The notes beneath the pieces were generated by a model. It made no database searches. It worked only from the letters and a program-made list of their open reading frames with translations, and was not told the DNA's origin. A stretch of 64,000 nucleotides of DNA from Triglochin maritima (taxonomy: Eukaryota > Streptophyta > Magnoliopsida > Alismatales > Juncaginaceae). Made by a program: the position numbers and the translations under genes. The stretch spans positions 4,650,001 to 4,714,000 of the forward strand of contig OY821775.1 of assembly GCA_963682175.1 (NCBI GenBank). Direction: 5' to 3'. Below, in pieces: positions 10,701 through 25,700 of this stretch (the stretch's first letter is position 1; each line of letters begins with the position of its first letter).

Positions 10701-13700
10701 TCCTTCTTGCAGTTGTATGCTTGTATATAATTCGGCATCAGTACCACGTGGGTGAGAAAAATAAACATCTACAGCAGTGTTCTGATCCTCAATGTCCAGC
10801 CAGGATTGTCCAACAACCTGCTGGGATGTTTTGGTCCTTTTTGCCCTTGTAATGGTTCCTGATGATGATGGACTGTTGTTAGAATCTAAATCTTGGAGGT
10901 AATGAGAGTGTGATTTACTGATTTCTTTTGTACCACTCCTTTCATTTGGTCTTGCCATGACAGCAGTTATATGATCATCCATTTTCACAATTATGCTCGC
11001 TGTCTGTTCTATGATGTTTGGATTACTTCCACCAACTGGATTCTCGAGTAAATCGGGCAAACTGAAGTCCCATTCCTTCTCGTTCTGAGCCTCCGATTCA
11101 ACAGATAAAAGCCATATTTGTGTCTCAATTTCCCTTAGTAGATGTAGTGGATAAACTCTGGAAGCATAAGATAGTATAGAAACATTTTTTATGAGTCGGG
11201 AACAGGGAAAATGTAAAACAGAAGTAGATAAATGAGACAACAGTTGGTAAAGGATATATGTGACATTACGGTATGGATTGAGTTATAAGTCCGCTTAACC
11301 ACTGCAAGGAAAGGAGGAGCATTTCATGGAGTTCCTTTGAAGTGACATCTTTCTCCACAGCTTCAGCATGCTTAAGAAAAAATTTCCCAGCCTGCACCAA
11401 AAAAAAATCTGTTTACGGAGAGAAGAGAAGACACACCTTCAACTGATTCCTGACAAAAGGAAAAATCAACACCTTTAAAGGAGGGAAGTGATAATTAACA
11501 AACAATGTTTGACAGTGGCTCCATATTGCAGCCCTCTCACCAGGAATGTCCCACAAGAACTCCTTCCACTCCATTACCATGGCCTCAGCCTGCAACAACA
11601 GCACTGACGAGCTCAAAGATGGAACTTATGACAGTGATATGACACAGCATTACATAAAATTCGGATTTAACCTTAACTCACAGCCTTGCAAATTTAATAG
11701 ATATCCTACGACCACTAACATGAGATATCACCATTTTAACCTAAATGTCAATGCAAGTGTTCTGAGATTGTACAGGAAGCATAAAGCATGATTTTTTCAT
11801 ATGAAGATAATCAGTGAAGGGGCTTTCAGAACAAACCAAAAAACATAAACATCACAAACAAGTTTTCATCTTTAAAGAATAACACCACATTTTTATTCTC
11901 ACACGTGATTAATCATTTCACTTTCATTCAATGCAACAGATAAAACATATGGAACTAAAATCACATAAAAATGACAACAAGAACAAAACATGCCCATTTG
12001 ATTGGGAAAAATTACCCATCAAAAAGGTGGTCAAAGCGGTTGATACAACACCATAAGGGGCAGTCAAAAACTCATTCAAGAAAAGTTGTGTACAAAAAAC
12101 TATCAAATGTACAAGGAGAGGCGATAATTGGAAGGCAATATACCTGCATCTCAGTGACATGGTGAACAGAGAGCTCCTGCAGGGAACCGCTTGATTCCAG
12201 TTGCTTCGCCCAAGTACGAGCTTCTTCCCATCGTCCATTTTTCTCAAGCTCCATTAAGAGAGAGGCATCATCTAAATTTTCATTCTCAGAGAACAAGCTA
12301 TTGCCATGCTGGAACACGGGCTCACCTAAATTTATTTTCCAGAAAAGTCTTCGAAAATGTGCTGCAGCAGGCCCCCCATCTCCCAAATCAGCATCAGCAA
12401 GTAATTTTAGCAAGCATCTCTTCTCGTACGCAGATGAACATGTTGATAGCACAGCATCTGCGGCTCTAACAGCAGTGGGGCTTATCCATGTCGTTCTGAA
12501 TGGTCCGTCCTTGGTTTGATTTATGTTTGACATTTCTCCTTTGATTCTGGCTGAGAATGAAATCAGATGTGTAGAAGCCTCAGAAAGCCGCATTTGCGAA
12601 AATGCCTGCAATCAGAATCATAAAATGCAAATAGATATTAGGAGAACAAGTGATGAAGAAATGTACAAAAAGCATCTTAGGCATGCAAACAAACCTGAAG
12701 AGACCGTATAAAAGACAATAGAGAACAAGATGGGAGAAACAGCTCGAAAGCTCTCAGCAAAGGAAGAAATAAATGCTGCTCACAAAGGACTGCAATCATA
12801 TTTGACAGCTTTGCAAGCCCATCATCCACATTACTACGACAATTTTCTTGTAAATCATTTCCTTCGTCAGTGTCCCCTTTCCTAGTCTCCTGAGTAATAA
12901 AAATTCTTTCAAACCTAGGACTATCAGGAATATCGCAGGAAGAATTCCTTCCAGTCTCTGACATGGTGTCATTCATCAGACGTCTCCGTTTTGGATTCTT
13001 CCGGTTATAATGAACTGTAAGAGCTCTACTACCAACAGGCAGGGAATTATTTGCCTGTACAGCAGCTTCGATGCTGCTCTCGATTTGTGAGAAAATGTCA
13101 TTCACTTTTATTAGTGAGGTTTCCCTAAGAAGAGACATAAATTAGCTACAGATAGAGATGAAAATTAAACATGAAATAGGCCACCAACTTCTAGGTTCCT
13201 TTACATGATTTGCATCTCTAACATTCTTACACTACCATATCGGACATCGGTAATTGAAGTCATGCAGGTGAGTAGGTGACACTTTCGTATGAAACATGGA
13301 AATGTTTAACGTGAACCCATTTTATGGATTTGTGATTACCTTGCAGCAGAGATTTCCAACCAAACAGTTAAGCATGAAAGAGGAGATACATCAGGAAAGC
13401 ATGAAGCAATCATTGCAAGAAGAGACCAGCGCAAATCTCTAGCTTTTACTAAAAGAGCAGCTCCCGGTTTCCTTTGCCTCTCACATTGGGCAATAATCCC
13501 AAAGAGTTCAGCCTGGATCATGCCTTTGTACTCAGAACAGGGAGCATCTTCATCCATCTCCCTCAACGTCGAACTTGATGATGTATCTTTCTTTGATCGC
13601 ATGCTTTTCAGGACAGTTAGCACATGCACCTTAAGACGTGAATCACTGAACTCCTTATGAGCCTACATAACAGTTTTGAAGAAATTAAATTTAACAATAG

Positions 13701-16700
13701 TTCATGTTTACAGTACTAAAAAGATTTTCGCAAGTCATAAGTTTTCTCGGAACCCAAAACTCACCACACGAATGACTGTGTCATATGGAATTTTCTCAAT
13801 GTGAGCTTCTGCTAAAAACCCAACCTATAATAAACATAATATGGCTTCAGGCTTGCAAGCAGATGTATTTACCTATACACGTGATATAGCAGACAAGAAA
13901 AATACAAGTACTAAAAGCTGCAATGACAAATAAAGAGTTAAAGGGGATTCAAAGCACTACCCAGTCATTGTCTTTTGCCAATAAAGCCAAATATCTGGTG
14001 CTTAATGGCAGATTATGCATGAGGCAGAAAGTTGTGACAAGTATCCATTGCTGGCTAGCAGTGTTCTGCCGAGCTCGTAGTTCAAGACCATCACCAACAC
14101 CACTAGAAAGCCAAGATCCACATGAGTTACCTTCAACAATTACTGGAAGGCTAGCCTTTTCTAGGTGCTGTAGTACAGTCATAAGAACTCGGGATGGTCT
14201 ATGAGAAGCTTCAACTCTAGAAATATCGCTCTGGCCATAATTGCTAAGGTTCATCTCTCGCAGAGAATCATCTGCCAATATCTGAGCAAGAGATATTGTT
14301 ACATCACCTTCATGTGGTACTACAGGAATTGCAGAAAATTTTGGTGAAACTTGCTCTGGCAAGTTTGACTCCATAGATCTGTAATATGATGATATTCTTT
14401 GTAGGACAGCGACATCTAAACGTAGCAGATCAGTAGATAGTCCACAAAGCTCCAAGAGAAATGCACACGAAGCAACTAAGACAACATCCTCAAAACGTAT
14501 AATGGCAAGTGGCATAACCTGAAGTTAAGAGGGAAAATATAACACGAGGGGAGATGGGAACATACCACAAATAGAAAAATGAGAGTATAAATATTCCGAA
14601 AACATTACATCAAACTTCGTAAGTTACTACAACAATGCCTTTGATACCATGCCGCCACACTACATTATTTTTCTGTCTGGGCTTTGGGTTAACCATTAGG
14701 TTCTACAGAAATAAAATCTCCTTTTTCAACTTCTAGGAATGAAATCTTTACCTATCTCCATCCTGCTTCATTTATTATCCATTAATTCACTTTCAATACA
14801 TTCTTAGGCCTTGGCCATGTTGCCCAAAATTAGATCAACTGTTGTAATTATTGTCTACCATTAGGTTCAACAGATGTAAAATCTCTTTCTCCAACTGCTA
14901 GGAATGTGATCTTTATCTATCTTCATCATGCTTCATTTATTTTCCATTAAATCTCCTTTCAATACACTCTTGGGCGGTTGGGCCTTGGCCAAATTGCACA
15001 TGATTACATCAACTGTGGTAATTATCTTCAATTTATTCAGTGATAAGTGATACACCTAGTTTTCTGGTACGTTCTTTTAGAAAAGAAAGAAAAAGCCATG
15101 CTTCATTGTATTTGGATTTTGGGAAGCAGTAAGTTTCATGGAAGACTTTTAAGACCAGGAAGACTTTGACAAAAGACTCAAAATCTACATGAAGAGGCTT
15201 AATTTTGACAAATCATCAAAACTCGATATTACTGTATCTACCGAATATTACTGTGGCACTTACAGAAGAAATAAGGGATTTTTCACTATTAGTACAAGGT
15301 CCAAGAAGTATCTGCAAGTCCGACTGGACACTTGTTTGCCCACGAGTCAAGCCTCCAGAAACTCTTCGAAAATCATGCATTGAATTCAATTCTGAAATTC
15401 TTGAACTGAGCAGATGATCAAAAGCAGCAAGTGCACGTCCACGATGCAGATGGTGCTCAATGCCAAATGTATTTTCCTGGAAAATGTATTTTTTAAGACT
15501 TTCACTAATCGATACCATTGACCAAACTTATTTAGTTCATTTAGATGTTAAAAATCACATAAAAAGGTCGAACAAGCCTAACATAATGTACATCTATAGA
15601 ACAACCAGTGTAATGAGATTTTAAAAAACTCATCTTTGTACTGAAAAAATAAGCACGCAAGAAAAAAATTACAAAATCAACAAGCAAACGTAAGAACTGG
15701 AAAAGGATTACGATAAGAATGAGGGGATGCAACCAATGTGTCTTGACTTTGAATGGAAATATTGCATATGAATGGTACTTCTTGTAGTTACCCGGGGGGT
15801 TTTTCCTTTAAGCACTGCACTTAAGGCCAGTCCATCTCCATTTATGTTCTTGATGTTCGACAACAACGCATAATGTCACATGTCTCATGCAAAAGTGTGT
15901 TTGGCATCTGCGACCATCGCATATGCTACATATGCGGTAGCACAAGTAGTCGCACAGTGATCACATAGGTCACACACTTCGCACAAATATTTTTAATTAT
16001 TTATGATATAATAACCATGTACGTGAATGCAAGATAAATAAAGTTTAAAATGTTTTGAGCTTGATATTGATTAATGTTTAATAAATACACTTTCTTTTGA
16101 CTATTATTTTCCTATTTAAAAATAATAATTTGTGCCCTATGTGTTCCCGTGTGCCACACAGTGCAACTTGTATGACACAATCGCATAGGGCGGCATGGTC
16201 GGACAATCGCATTGTGCAACTATCTAAACATTGTATGTTCTGAACATATGCATTTGGAATGACATATGTATTATAACTTTGTATAGAAAATAAAAGCATG
16301 CATTCTGTTTTCTACTATACCTATCTGCAGAATGAAATCTTCAGATTTCCACATGACAAAGAAAGTAGTATTTTAACTGATTGGCAAAACTAATATGTCA
16401 CCTAAAATTTCTTCAGTGCTCTTCACTAAGGATGCACTATATTCAATTCATCATTACCCTAAAAAACAGCACGTGTAATCTCTTCAATGCAATATTGGTT
16501 CGCATTAGCAAGTGAAAGTGGGTAAATGTGACAAAAAGATAAAAGCCTACCTCAAAAGAGGAATATAGTTCTTCCATACTTCTCTGCACGGCTGCTTCCC
16601 ATGATATGGCACTGAACTCAGTAGTATCATCTCCATTGAGAACAAAACCAATGCCTCTGTGTCTAAAGGACTCTTCGATAGGTATGTCAGGAGACAATGC

Positions 16701-19700
16701 TTGCCATCCAGGAGGACCCTACAATATATATCGGTGTGAAAAGATATGCAGATAACTAACACATGCAAATTACGAGGAATATATCACAGACAGAAAGAAG
16801 TTTTCAGTTGAATCATCAACTACAATAACCGTCAACTAGTTAATTTTCTGGGTATGAAAACACATCTACTTTCAAACATTTGGACCACTACATAATGTTG
16901 CGCATATGGACTATTTCCATTATTCTTTCCTAAACTACCTTCATGTTTTATATAACAAAAGTTATACATTAGTTCCTTGTATCACATACAGGCACTTTAA
17001 GGATAATTTTATTAATTAAGAGTTTAAGATTGATGTAACACAAATTTCCCAGGAGTACATTAAGACCGGATGTTAAGCACATTATATGTATCAAAGATAC
17101 ATTTAACATTTGTAGTGTAATTAGGGTAGTGTAGGAGAAACTATTGTACAAATGAGTAAGATTAGAAAAAGGTAGTCCAGGTGTACCAAGTGAGAAAAAA
17201 ATCACATAGTTCACCTAACCAATGTACTGAAAGATAAGATGTACATGTTTTCATGTGTAAATTGTAATGCATAACATCTTTGACATATGCAATGCAAAAG
17301 GTTATGATTTGGACTAACAAGCTTCTGAAATGAAACAAGCTATCCCAGATTTTAGCATTCTTCCGTAATAAGACTGGAAATATCTGAATTACCAGGAACA
17401 AGAGGACATTTAACATTAAAGAGTTGATGTCGAGAAGATCATATTCAACCATAATCGAAATCCACAACTATGGTAGACATGGCATCTAAGTTCGATAAAT
17501 CATACTCTGTTGACAGATCTGCCGTGTTCCTTTATGACTGACCATGGGTCAGTGCTTGCCTTTACAAAACGAATTTTAGCTACATTCAAAAATTACCGAA
17601 AAAAAAGAGATGAGATCACCATTATACAGGATCTATGTGATTTTAACTAGGTGGGTAAATGAATAGGCTAGTGTCATTACTGTGCAACACTGTGTCATTG
17701 TTTCACAAGGCTTTTTAGTAGCCCTACTAAATTCAATTGACTGGTAATAGTCCTTTGACCTATGAAGGTGACTAGATGGCTAGTTTGGCCTTTGCAACTA
17801 ATGCTTTTAGAACAAACAGATTAATGTGCAGGAAGAATTGAACTAGCACTTACACACATTAAAAAACATATCACAAAGCAAGAGGAGAGGCAAAGGATTG
17901 TAGTCACTTCAATATGGTTTACATAACAAATAGGCAATTTCAGCATTGTTACTTCATTTTTACAATCCACGTGGCGCAATAATGTCAGTCAAAACTATAC
18001 TTGATCATTCCAGTCTGTTGGACAATGTATTACTATTAGGCAAAGAATCTATGTAGCAAATGAATTATCAATTAGGCGTCTGTGTAGCCTAGCTGAATGA
18101 TGGTTAAACAATAGCAATTTACAAGGAAAGTAGCACACATCCATCTCTCTATAGTGAACATACACTGATTGAGAGAGATTTGGATGGAAAATTAACTATT
18201 TATACCCCAAAAAACCCAGCTAGCCATCGTACATGTGGAATACTATCCTACCTGGGTAACAAACTACAACCCTCAAAAATATCAAATAATAATAATAATA
18301 ATAATAAATCAGAAACCAGGTACCTGTAGAAAGTGTTTCACCAATCTTCTTATGGGCTTTGAGAACCAGCAAGGAAGCATCTGTATCAAAGAAGTATCAC
18401 CTCCCGCAGAAGCAAAAATAGACTCGCGCCAAATCAAATAATCAGCAAAAGCAGACTTGCTAAGTACTGTGGATGGGATACATTACTCGTATAAGGGGGA
18501 AAAGTTGCAAAAAATATATGTAAAGATAGTCAAAGGAAGGGGAAAACCATTATTTGCACGTGGACTCAAAGGATAGTCATATGCATCTTGTCCAAAGCAA
18601 GCTGAAACAAGAATTCGCCAAAGAGTTGGAAATTTCTGGAGCCCATGTCTGAGATTCTCTATAGTACACTGGAAAGAACTATCAAGTTGCCTGTTCACAC
18701 TCCCACAGCACAAGCATTTTTGGATGGGAAGTGGGGCATACATCAGGGTGGCTAAAGCAGCAATTTCTCCTCCTCCCTCAGCCATATCGTCGATGGTTTT
18801 TAAAATTTCATCATTTTCCAGGGTAGTGTGATTTTTTTCTTGAGCCACATTTCCAGGACAAATAGCACGAGCATTAGAGAAGGATGCATCATACTCGCAT
18901 CCTTTTACTCTTGAAAAGATCAGCCATTCTGCCCATTGGCATCCTCCCTGAAAACCAAACTCTATCAGAAGGTAACAATGTCCACAAACATAGACAAATG
19001 AGTGAATAAGATGCATGAATATGCAGCACAGACTATCTTCATGTGAAGGGAAACCTCAGAGAAGACAAGCAGATAAGTTGCCCAAAACCAGTGACAACCT
19101 TAGCATGCATGTAAGGTTCTAGTTTGCAATCCAATACAACATATGCATGACAGAGTGGTTTCCTTCATTCTTCCTGCAATTTTTTAACTGCCGCAGTGGT
19201 AAGAAACTTAACAGAGATTGCCCTGAAATCCAGGGGTGGTTCCTAGTGAACCCTTGTCCGCTTTGTAAGGCGGAGGAGTAACACAATGATCATCTCTTCA
19301 GATCAAGCGATATCACATGCACACTTTTGGAGAAATTTACTTTGAGTACAAAACAAGCTACTATACTTTACTACTGTATTAATTAAGTAAAGTTTCTGAC
19401 TATGAAATGTGCTTTGAGTAGAAAGCTTTTACAAAGCCGTTGAATTGCAAACCAAACCTTACCTACCCAAAAAAGGAGTTGTTGACTCTTCCACGATACC
19501 ATCACCTCCACCCAAACCTTCCAACCCACCAGCATCACCACCTCTACCACAACCTCCACCCAAATTTATAGTACTACCTCGTGAGAAGGATACCACCCTA
19601 ATTTATTTATTTTTCTAAGAGAAGAACGAGAAAATTAATTTAGGAGAAAACAAAGTTCTAGAGTTCAAGGAGTCAATAACTACCCAGATGTTGACATTAC

Positions 19701-22700
19701 AAGGATCTCTAATGATTCTTATGCGTCATGCCATCTTTCAGAGTTGTGTAAAATTTCCAATGACCAGAAATTTCTATAATTCCGTACAATTACTTTTGGA
19801 AATATAGTACAAACATTGAAAAAATTAATAGGTATTCAAGTGTCAAACAAAATGTAAATGTGTGTATTCATGTGGATGCAACATTTTTTGATGTAAAAAT
19901 ATAAGTTTTTTTCAATCGTGAACTGAGGGGGTTAAGAGAGTTTAAGATCTGACCGCATATTATGCAAAAACCAAAAAGGCTTGGACATTTTAAGTTCGGA
20001 GATCTTTCGTGCTGATTTTTTCCCTTGAGAAATCATTTTACCATAGTTGTGTGCCGTGATGAATAGATTATGACGAAATAGTGTAATGCGATGACCAGAT
20101 GCAACTGCACCTGGTTCTGAGTTGTGTTGATTGCACTAACAATCTCAAATTTGAAGTTAAGAAAGAAAATGGAACAAAAGATACCAACCATATAGTATGG
20201 AAGACTGATAGAAAGGTAATAAAGGTAGATAAATAGACAACTACTGAGAACACTTGGACAAAATGGCAACCACTGAACAATAATAAAAACACTTACAGCA
20301 GCTTCAAGCAGCAGGTGAAGAGAGTCTTTGTCCATAACAAGTTTGTGGTGATCAAGGTAGATATCCAACAGATTTGGCAAGTAATGACGAGCACAATGAC
20401 ATATAAAAAGCTTATGCAAAGCATCGATAGTGTCCTGTTGGAGATTTTCACTGACTTCCAATAAATGCATATCGGTGGGGGCTCTCACGGCACTGAGGGG
20501 TTCAGATGTAGAGAAGTCAGGTTCGCAACATAGTAAGACAGAGCATGCAAGAAGCTGTAAGATTTCTGTGGTACTTTCCCAGTAGTTCTTCAGGAAAATA
20601 AATTTCTTTGCCAATTCTTGCTCTACAAGCCGTTTCAACCTTGAGGAACAAATATTAGAAACTGAGAAACGGATAATTTTTATATTTGGTATGTACAGGC
20701 ATACAGGCCCCAACTCTTCATTGGAATTGGATTCATCCAGATTTACTGTCAAATATCCTTCTGACAAAACAGATGTTGGAATGATATCTAGCAGCTTGAG
20801 AACTTCTTGAAAGTTATTATGTATCAAGTAATAATGAAATTGTGTTTCCCACGGCACATCAATTTTCATAACAAGAGCTTGATCAAGCACCATCTGTGGC
20901 CATTTATAAATCTCAGTTAAGATAAAGATATTGAAACAGAGCTACTGGTTCTCATGAAAATACACAGAATCCTAGGTCAAAACAAAGAGGGAAAAAACAG
21001 ATCTGGGAAAAAATCAGAAGATTTTTTATTTCCAGAAATTGGAATGAAAGGGACAGCATTATGAAGGAAAAGAGTGGAGCTTCAGAGTGGTCGGTTTTAT
21101 CATGAATTTTGCTGGTCTTATAACAAATAAGATTACGGATGTTTCTTTCTCATCTCAGTAATAGGGTTGACATGGAACCATCTAAATTAATGGTATACAA
21201 ATGCAATTTCTACAATTTAGGTTGTGAATAGCACCGATATTTTTTAGGAAGGCATGTTACAATTTCATCAAGATTTACCAAAAAAGACATTGTAATGATG
21301 ATGTCAAAAAAATGCTCGACAGAGCTATTAAAGATTTGATTAACCATTCAAGTAGAGCTTATCTGATATTGATGACGATAAGCATCCCCTAACAACATAA
21401 AGAATCTTGTAACATTAGCCAACGCCTTGATACCTGTGGCCCTATGCATTTCTATGTTAAGAAATTAAGATAGGCATGATATTGTCATTTCAAAATGCAG
21501 AGTTATGATGCTATATCACCACGGACCATCTAGCATTCTTTTTCAGAAATAAGATAATTTATCGGCAGCTTTTCAAGAAAGGATTATGTATATGGTACAG
21601 AAAATGAACTTCATGAACTGCATGCCTCCCTACCTTGTCCTTAATCAAATTCCTTAATTATTTCCCCAAAAGGTAACTTTATGCATTATCATATAGTATC
21701 CAGTTAAAGCTCAGTTGCAAAATCAAAGGTCACATCATCAGCAAAATCATGAATATTGTGTATAGTGATAAGAATAAGGAGAAAAACAGGTACTGGGAGA
21801 GATAGAAAAGGAAGATAAACAGTTTTCATAACTTACACGATCAACAGTCATTTGGTCCCAAGCATCAGACCATACCGCAGCACAAGCCCAGTATCCGTCA
21901 TGATGAACATCTTTGTCATCTAGGGGAACAGCATGATTCTCAGAAATATCCAACCATGAGCCAATAATAACGCCATCAATGTCACCACATTTGATACTAA
22001 AACCATTATAGACATTCAACTTCAGCAAAACAAAATCTTTTAATGGAGTAACAATAGGATCTGCTTCGCCACGTTTGCCTAGCTTGCAAAAGTATGCCTT
22101 CCAGAAGTCGGAGTTGGGATATAATTCCTAAAATATAGGAATAGAGAGTAATGTCAGAACAAGACAGGGATATCATGGTAAAAAAACATTAAGAAAGCTT
22201 TAATTCCAATACATATAATCTGCAATTACGATCATATTAGATGAAAACCTGAGAAACAAACCTCTAAAAGAGATAATCTTTCTAGTTGGTCCAGTTCATA
22301 AGATTTCAGATACCCCAGCCTCTTCATTTCCTCGGCAACTTGTGTTCTAATGGATCGCCTAACTGTACCAAACAACAACTGTCTGAGGCAGATCTCAAGA
22401 TCCTCTCCAAGTCTTTGTAAGGTAGCTATAGCTAGCTTACTTTCCCCCTATTGATTAAATGTTACAGAGCACAGAACAAGTCATGGAACAAAACTTCACC
22501 TGATGGAAAAAAGTCAAAAATGCTATACCTTTAAAAACAGATCATATGCTATAGCTCTTCCCACAGCACGAACTTCCTCAAAAGTGTCCTGCGGGTCTTT
22601 GCTAACAGCAAATTCCTTGAGATGTTGAAGGTGCAGCTGAAGAACTGCCAAAGGAAGACGATCAGTCTGCAAAGCATCTCTTACAACAGTTACCAAGTCA

Positions 22701-25700
22701 AATTTATCTGATCCCCAACGTACAATCATATCCCTAGGATTCTCCCATGAAATCATTTTTCTACTATGCATTCCCTTTTCTAAGGTTATAAGAGATAACT
22801 CATCAGTATTCGAGGTATCTCCTGAAAAGTGCCCTGGTGCCAATTCAAGGCTGGGTGTTACAAATTCTTTTGCTACTTTATGAACTTCCTGGGAGTCCAA
22901 AGAAATATTTTCTTCCATCTTCAGAGAAGATTCATCCTGTGAGCTTTCTCTATCAACAACATTATCTGGAATATCAGTACCATCTACCTGACAGGATAAA
23001 AGCAAATCATCACCATTTCAAAGAATATGAAGTTCAGCCACAGCACGACCGATGTTGCACTGAGCACATTATGATAAAAAAAATTACCACTGTGTGTCTT
23101 AGGTTTCCTCTTTTTGCAATTAGCCGACATTGAATATTCCTTATAACCTCTAGGAAGTAGGCTATCTCTTCAAGTTTTCTTGAATTATTTGCCTTGAATT
23201 TCAGTAGATCCTCTTGTCGGTGTGATGTATTTGAGCTCTCATCAGTGGTAAACATGAAAATGTCTTTCTCGTATTCTGATAATCCATATTTTCGAATCAT
23301 TTTAGTGGCAAAGCAGGCAGCAGAAGACAGAAACCTGTACAAAATAAGCAATGCCAGATAGTCAATGTGCAAAGTTATTGAGTGTGTATTTGTTGAACAT
23401 CTTTTTTCTGGCTTCATTTACACTTGAAATTGGAATACTGTGAAAACTTATTAGATCGAAACATAAATCCTCCAGGTCTACTTCTGCAAAGACCTTGTAG
23501 AGATTAAATTCCTATTATCTTTTACTCTCATTGACATGCCCTGATATCCTAGTCTTCCCATACAATTAAAGCTGCAAAGTAGCAGTAAACACAAAACAAA
23601 AGTACCATAAGATATTAAGAAGAGAACATGAACAAACATATGAAATTCTTTTAGGCTATTACTAGCTCAGTTGATGTTGTCGTAAACAGCTTGTGAGAAC
23701 TACCAACAATATGAACTGAAAGTTTCAAATAGAAGTTCTACAAATATCAGACATTTTGAATAACCAAACAATAAGGCTAAGGGACCAAAACACTGGCCTT
23801 TATTAAAGTGACATATAAGTGAAAAAAGTGAGCCTCAGACGGTACTTAAAAGTCTTAGACTGCAAGCAGAAAACAAGATGACAAACCTAATCTATCAAGG
23901 GTTTTTTTCCAGTTTCTTTCTAATAAAATCATTCGGGTTTGCAATGGAAGCCAAAAGATGAATATTCAGAAAATTTGTATACCCAAAACAAAGAATAAGA
24001 AGCAGTTTGTCTGATTGACTTCGACTCACATATAAAACGGAACCCAGTAAATAGCCGAAAACTTGCACATCACAAATCTACACATGATTGGGTATTGTAC
24101 ATTGTTTATGGGAGGAGGACTAAAGTACTTTTATGAGCATTTCTTACTAAATACTCATTATTATCTTTCAGCCACGTGCATATCTTTTTTGAGTATGTGA
24201 CTAAATCATATTTGAGTACTTCTGGATAACTAACTTTTTTTGAGTTCCATTAAAATTTACAAATAACCAGATATTTTTTTGGATTTTAATTTACATATCT
24301 GGGTTCAATTTATTTGAGAATTTGAAATTATGAATTATTTTACGTCTCCATAAATAAAATATGAATTATTTTACGTCTCCATGAATAAAATATGATATGT
24401 TATTATAAACATCTATTTTTTGTAATGTAACATTTTTTTATAAGAGTGCTTACTTGACACGTGTTCCACTGTTAACTCTATTGGGTCCATACTGAAAATT
24501 GCAAATATCAGGAAAAATATTTTTTTTCAATCCATATCTTCCACTCTAACTTTTTTTTCATATGACAATTCAGTGCACAACAAAAAAAACTGGTACTTTG
24601 CGTATTTTGTTCAATATTGACTTCTTTTTTTGTGAATCAAGTGTGCCTTTAGGAATAAAAAGTAAGTTATTACAAACAAACTAGAAACCAAAAGTTTCAT
24701 TTTCATTATTTACAACTAAATATAATTTTTTATGCATAGATGTTAAGGTATTTAAATAACTTTTTAAATTTAAGTGCTGAAAATCATATCAATATGGTGC
24801 TCATATGAAAGAGAAAACGAAAGAACCCAACTATGTGATGACAACACCCAAAAAATCATCTTTTGACTAAAAAATTGAAACCATGCGAAAATAATAAGTA
24901 AAACACGGTTACTAAAAAATACTAGTAGGTCATAAGTGCTTATAAAAAGCACTTAAAGCAGTTACAAAAAAGTGGTAATTACTTTTTTCTCTTGAAATGC
25001 ACGCGTAACATGGATAATTCATGAGTATTTGGTGTCAAATACTCATGAAAGTAGCCAAGTTCTCCTCTCGTTTATGGTTGTATCATGGCAACTAACCATC
25101 ACAACCTTGAACAAAGGAAACATATACCATGTTTGTGATTTGTGACAAACCTCACAGCCGAAGCTACCTCACTATCAGTGCCTACTTTACTGGATATCTG
25201 GTAAGCAGAAGCAAAAAGCAACTTCAGTATGCCTTCTTCTGCCAAGTTAACAGCTGCAAGCATCTCCAAGCATCTATGGAACACCACATGTAAATGAAAA
25301 GATGATGATGATGGTCAACTCTATGAAATGGCAGTGTTTGTATACTTCAACATAAAGAACAGTATCAAAGGAAAAAATTCTAATTCTCTTTTGCCAGACT
25401 AAGATATGGAAAATAATATCAAAAAATATTTGAGGATAGCATCAAGATCGTCACAGTTTCCACTAGATGTTGCCTCTTAATTGATCTTTAGGACCAAGAA
25501 GGCTAATCAATAACAATATTACAAGAAAAAAAAGAAGTTAAAAAAGCACAGACTAGTCAAATATATTAAAAAAGTGCTCTTTAACAAATGTGACGTATAC
25601 ATTTTCCAGATCCAGGAAACTTTGAGGTTACATGTAACTTCGCATGGATGGTCTTGAATTAATAGATAAATTCTTCTTCAAATGATATTAGTTACACAGA

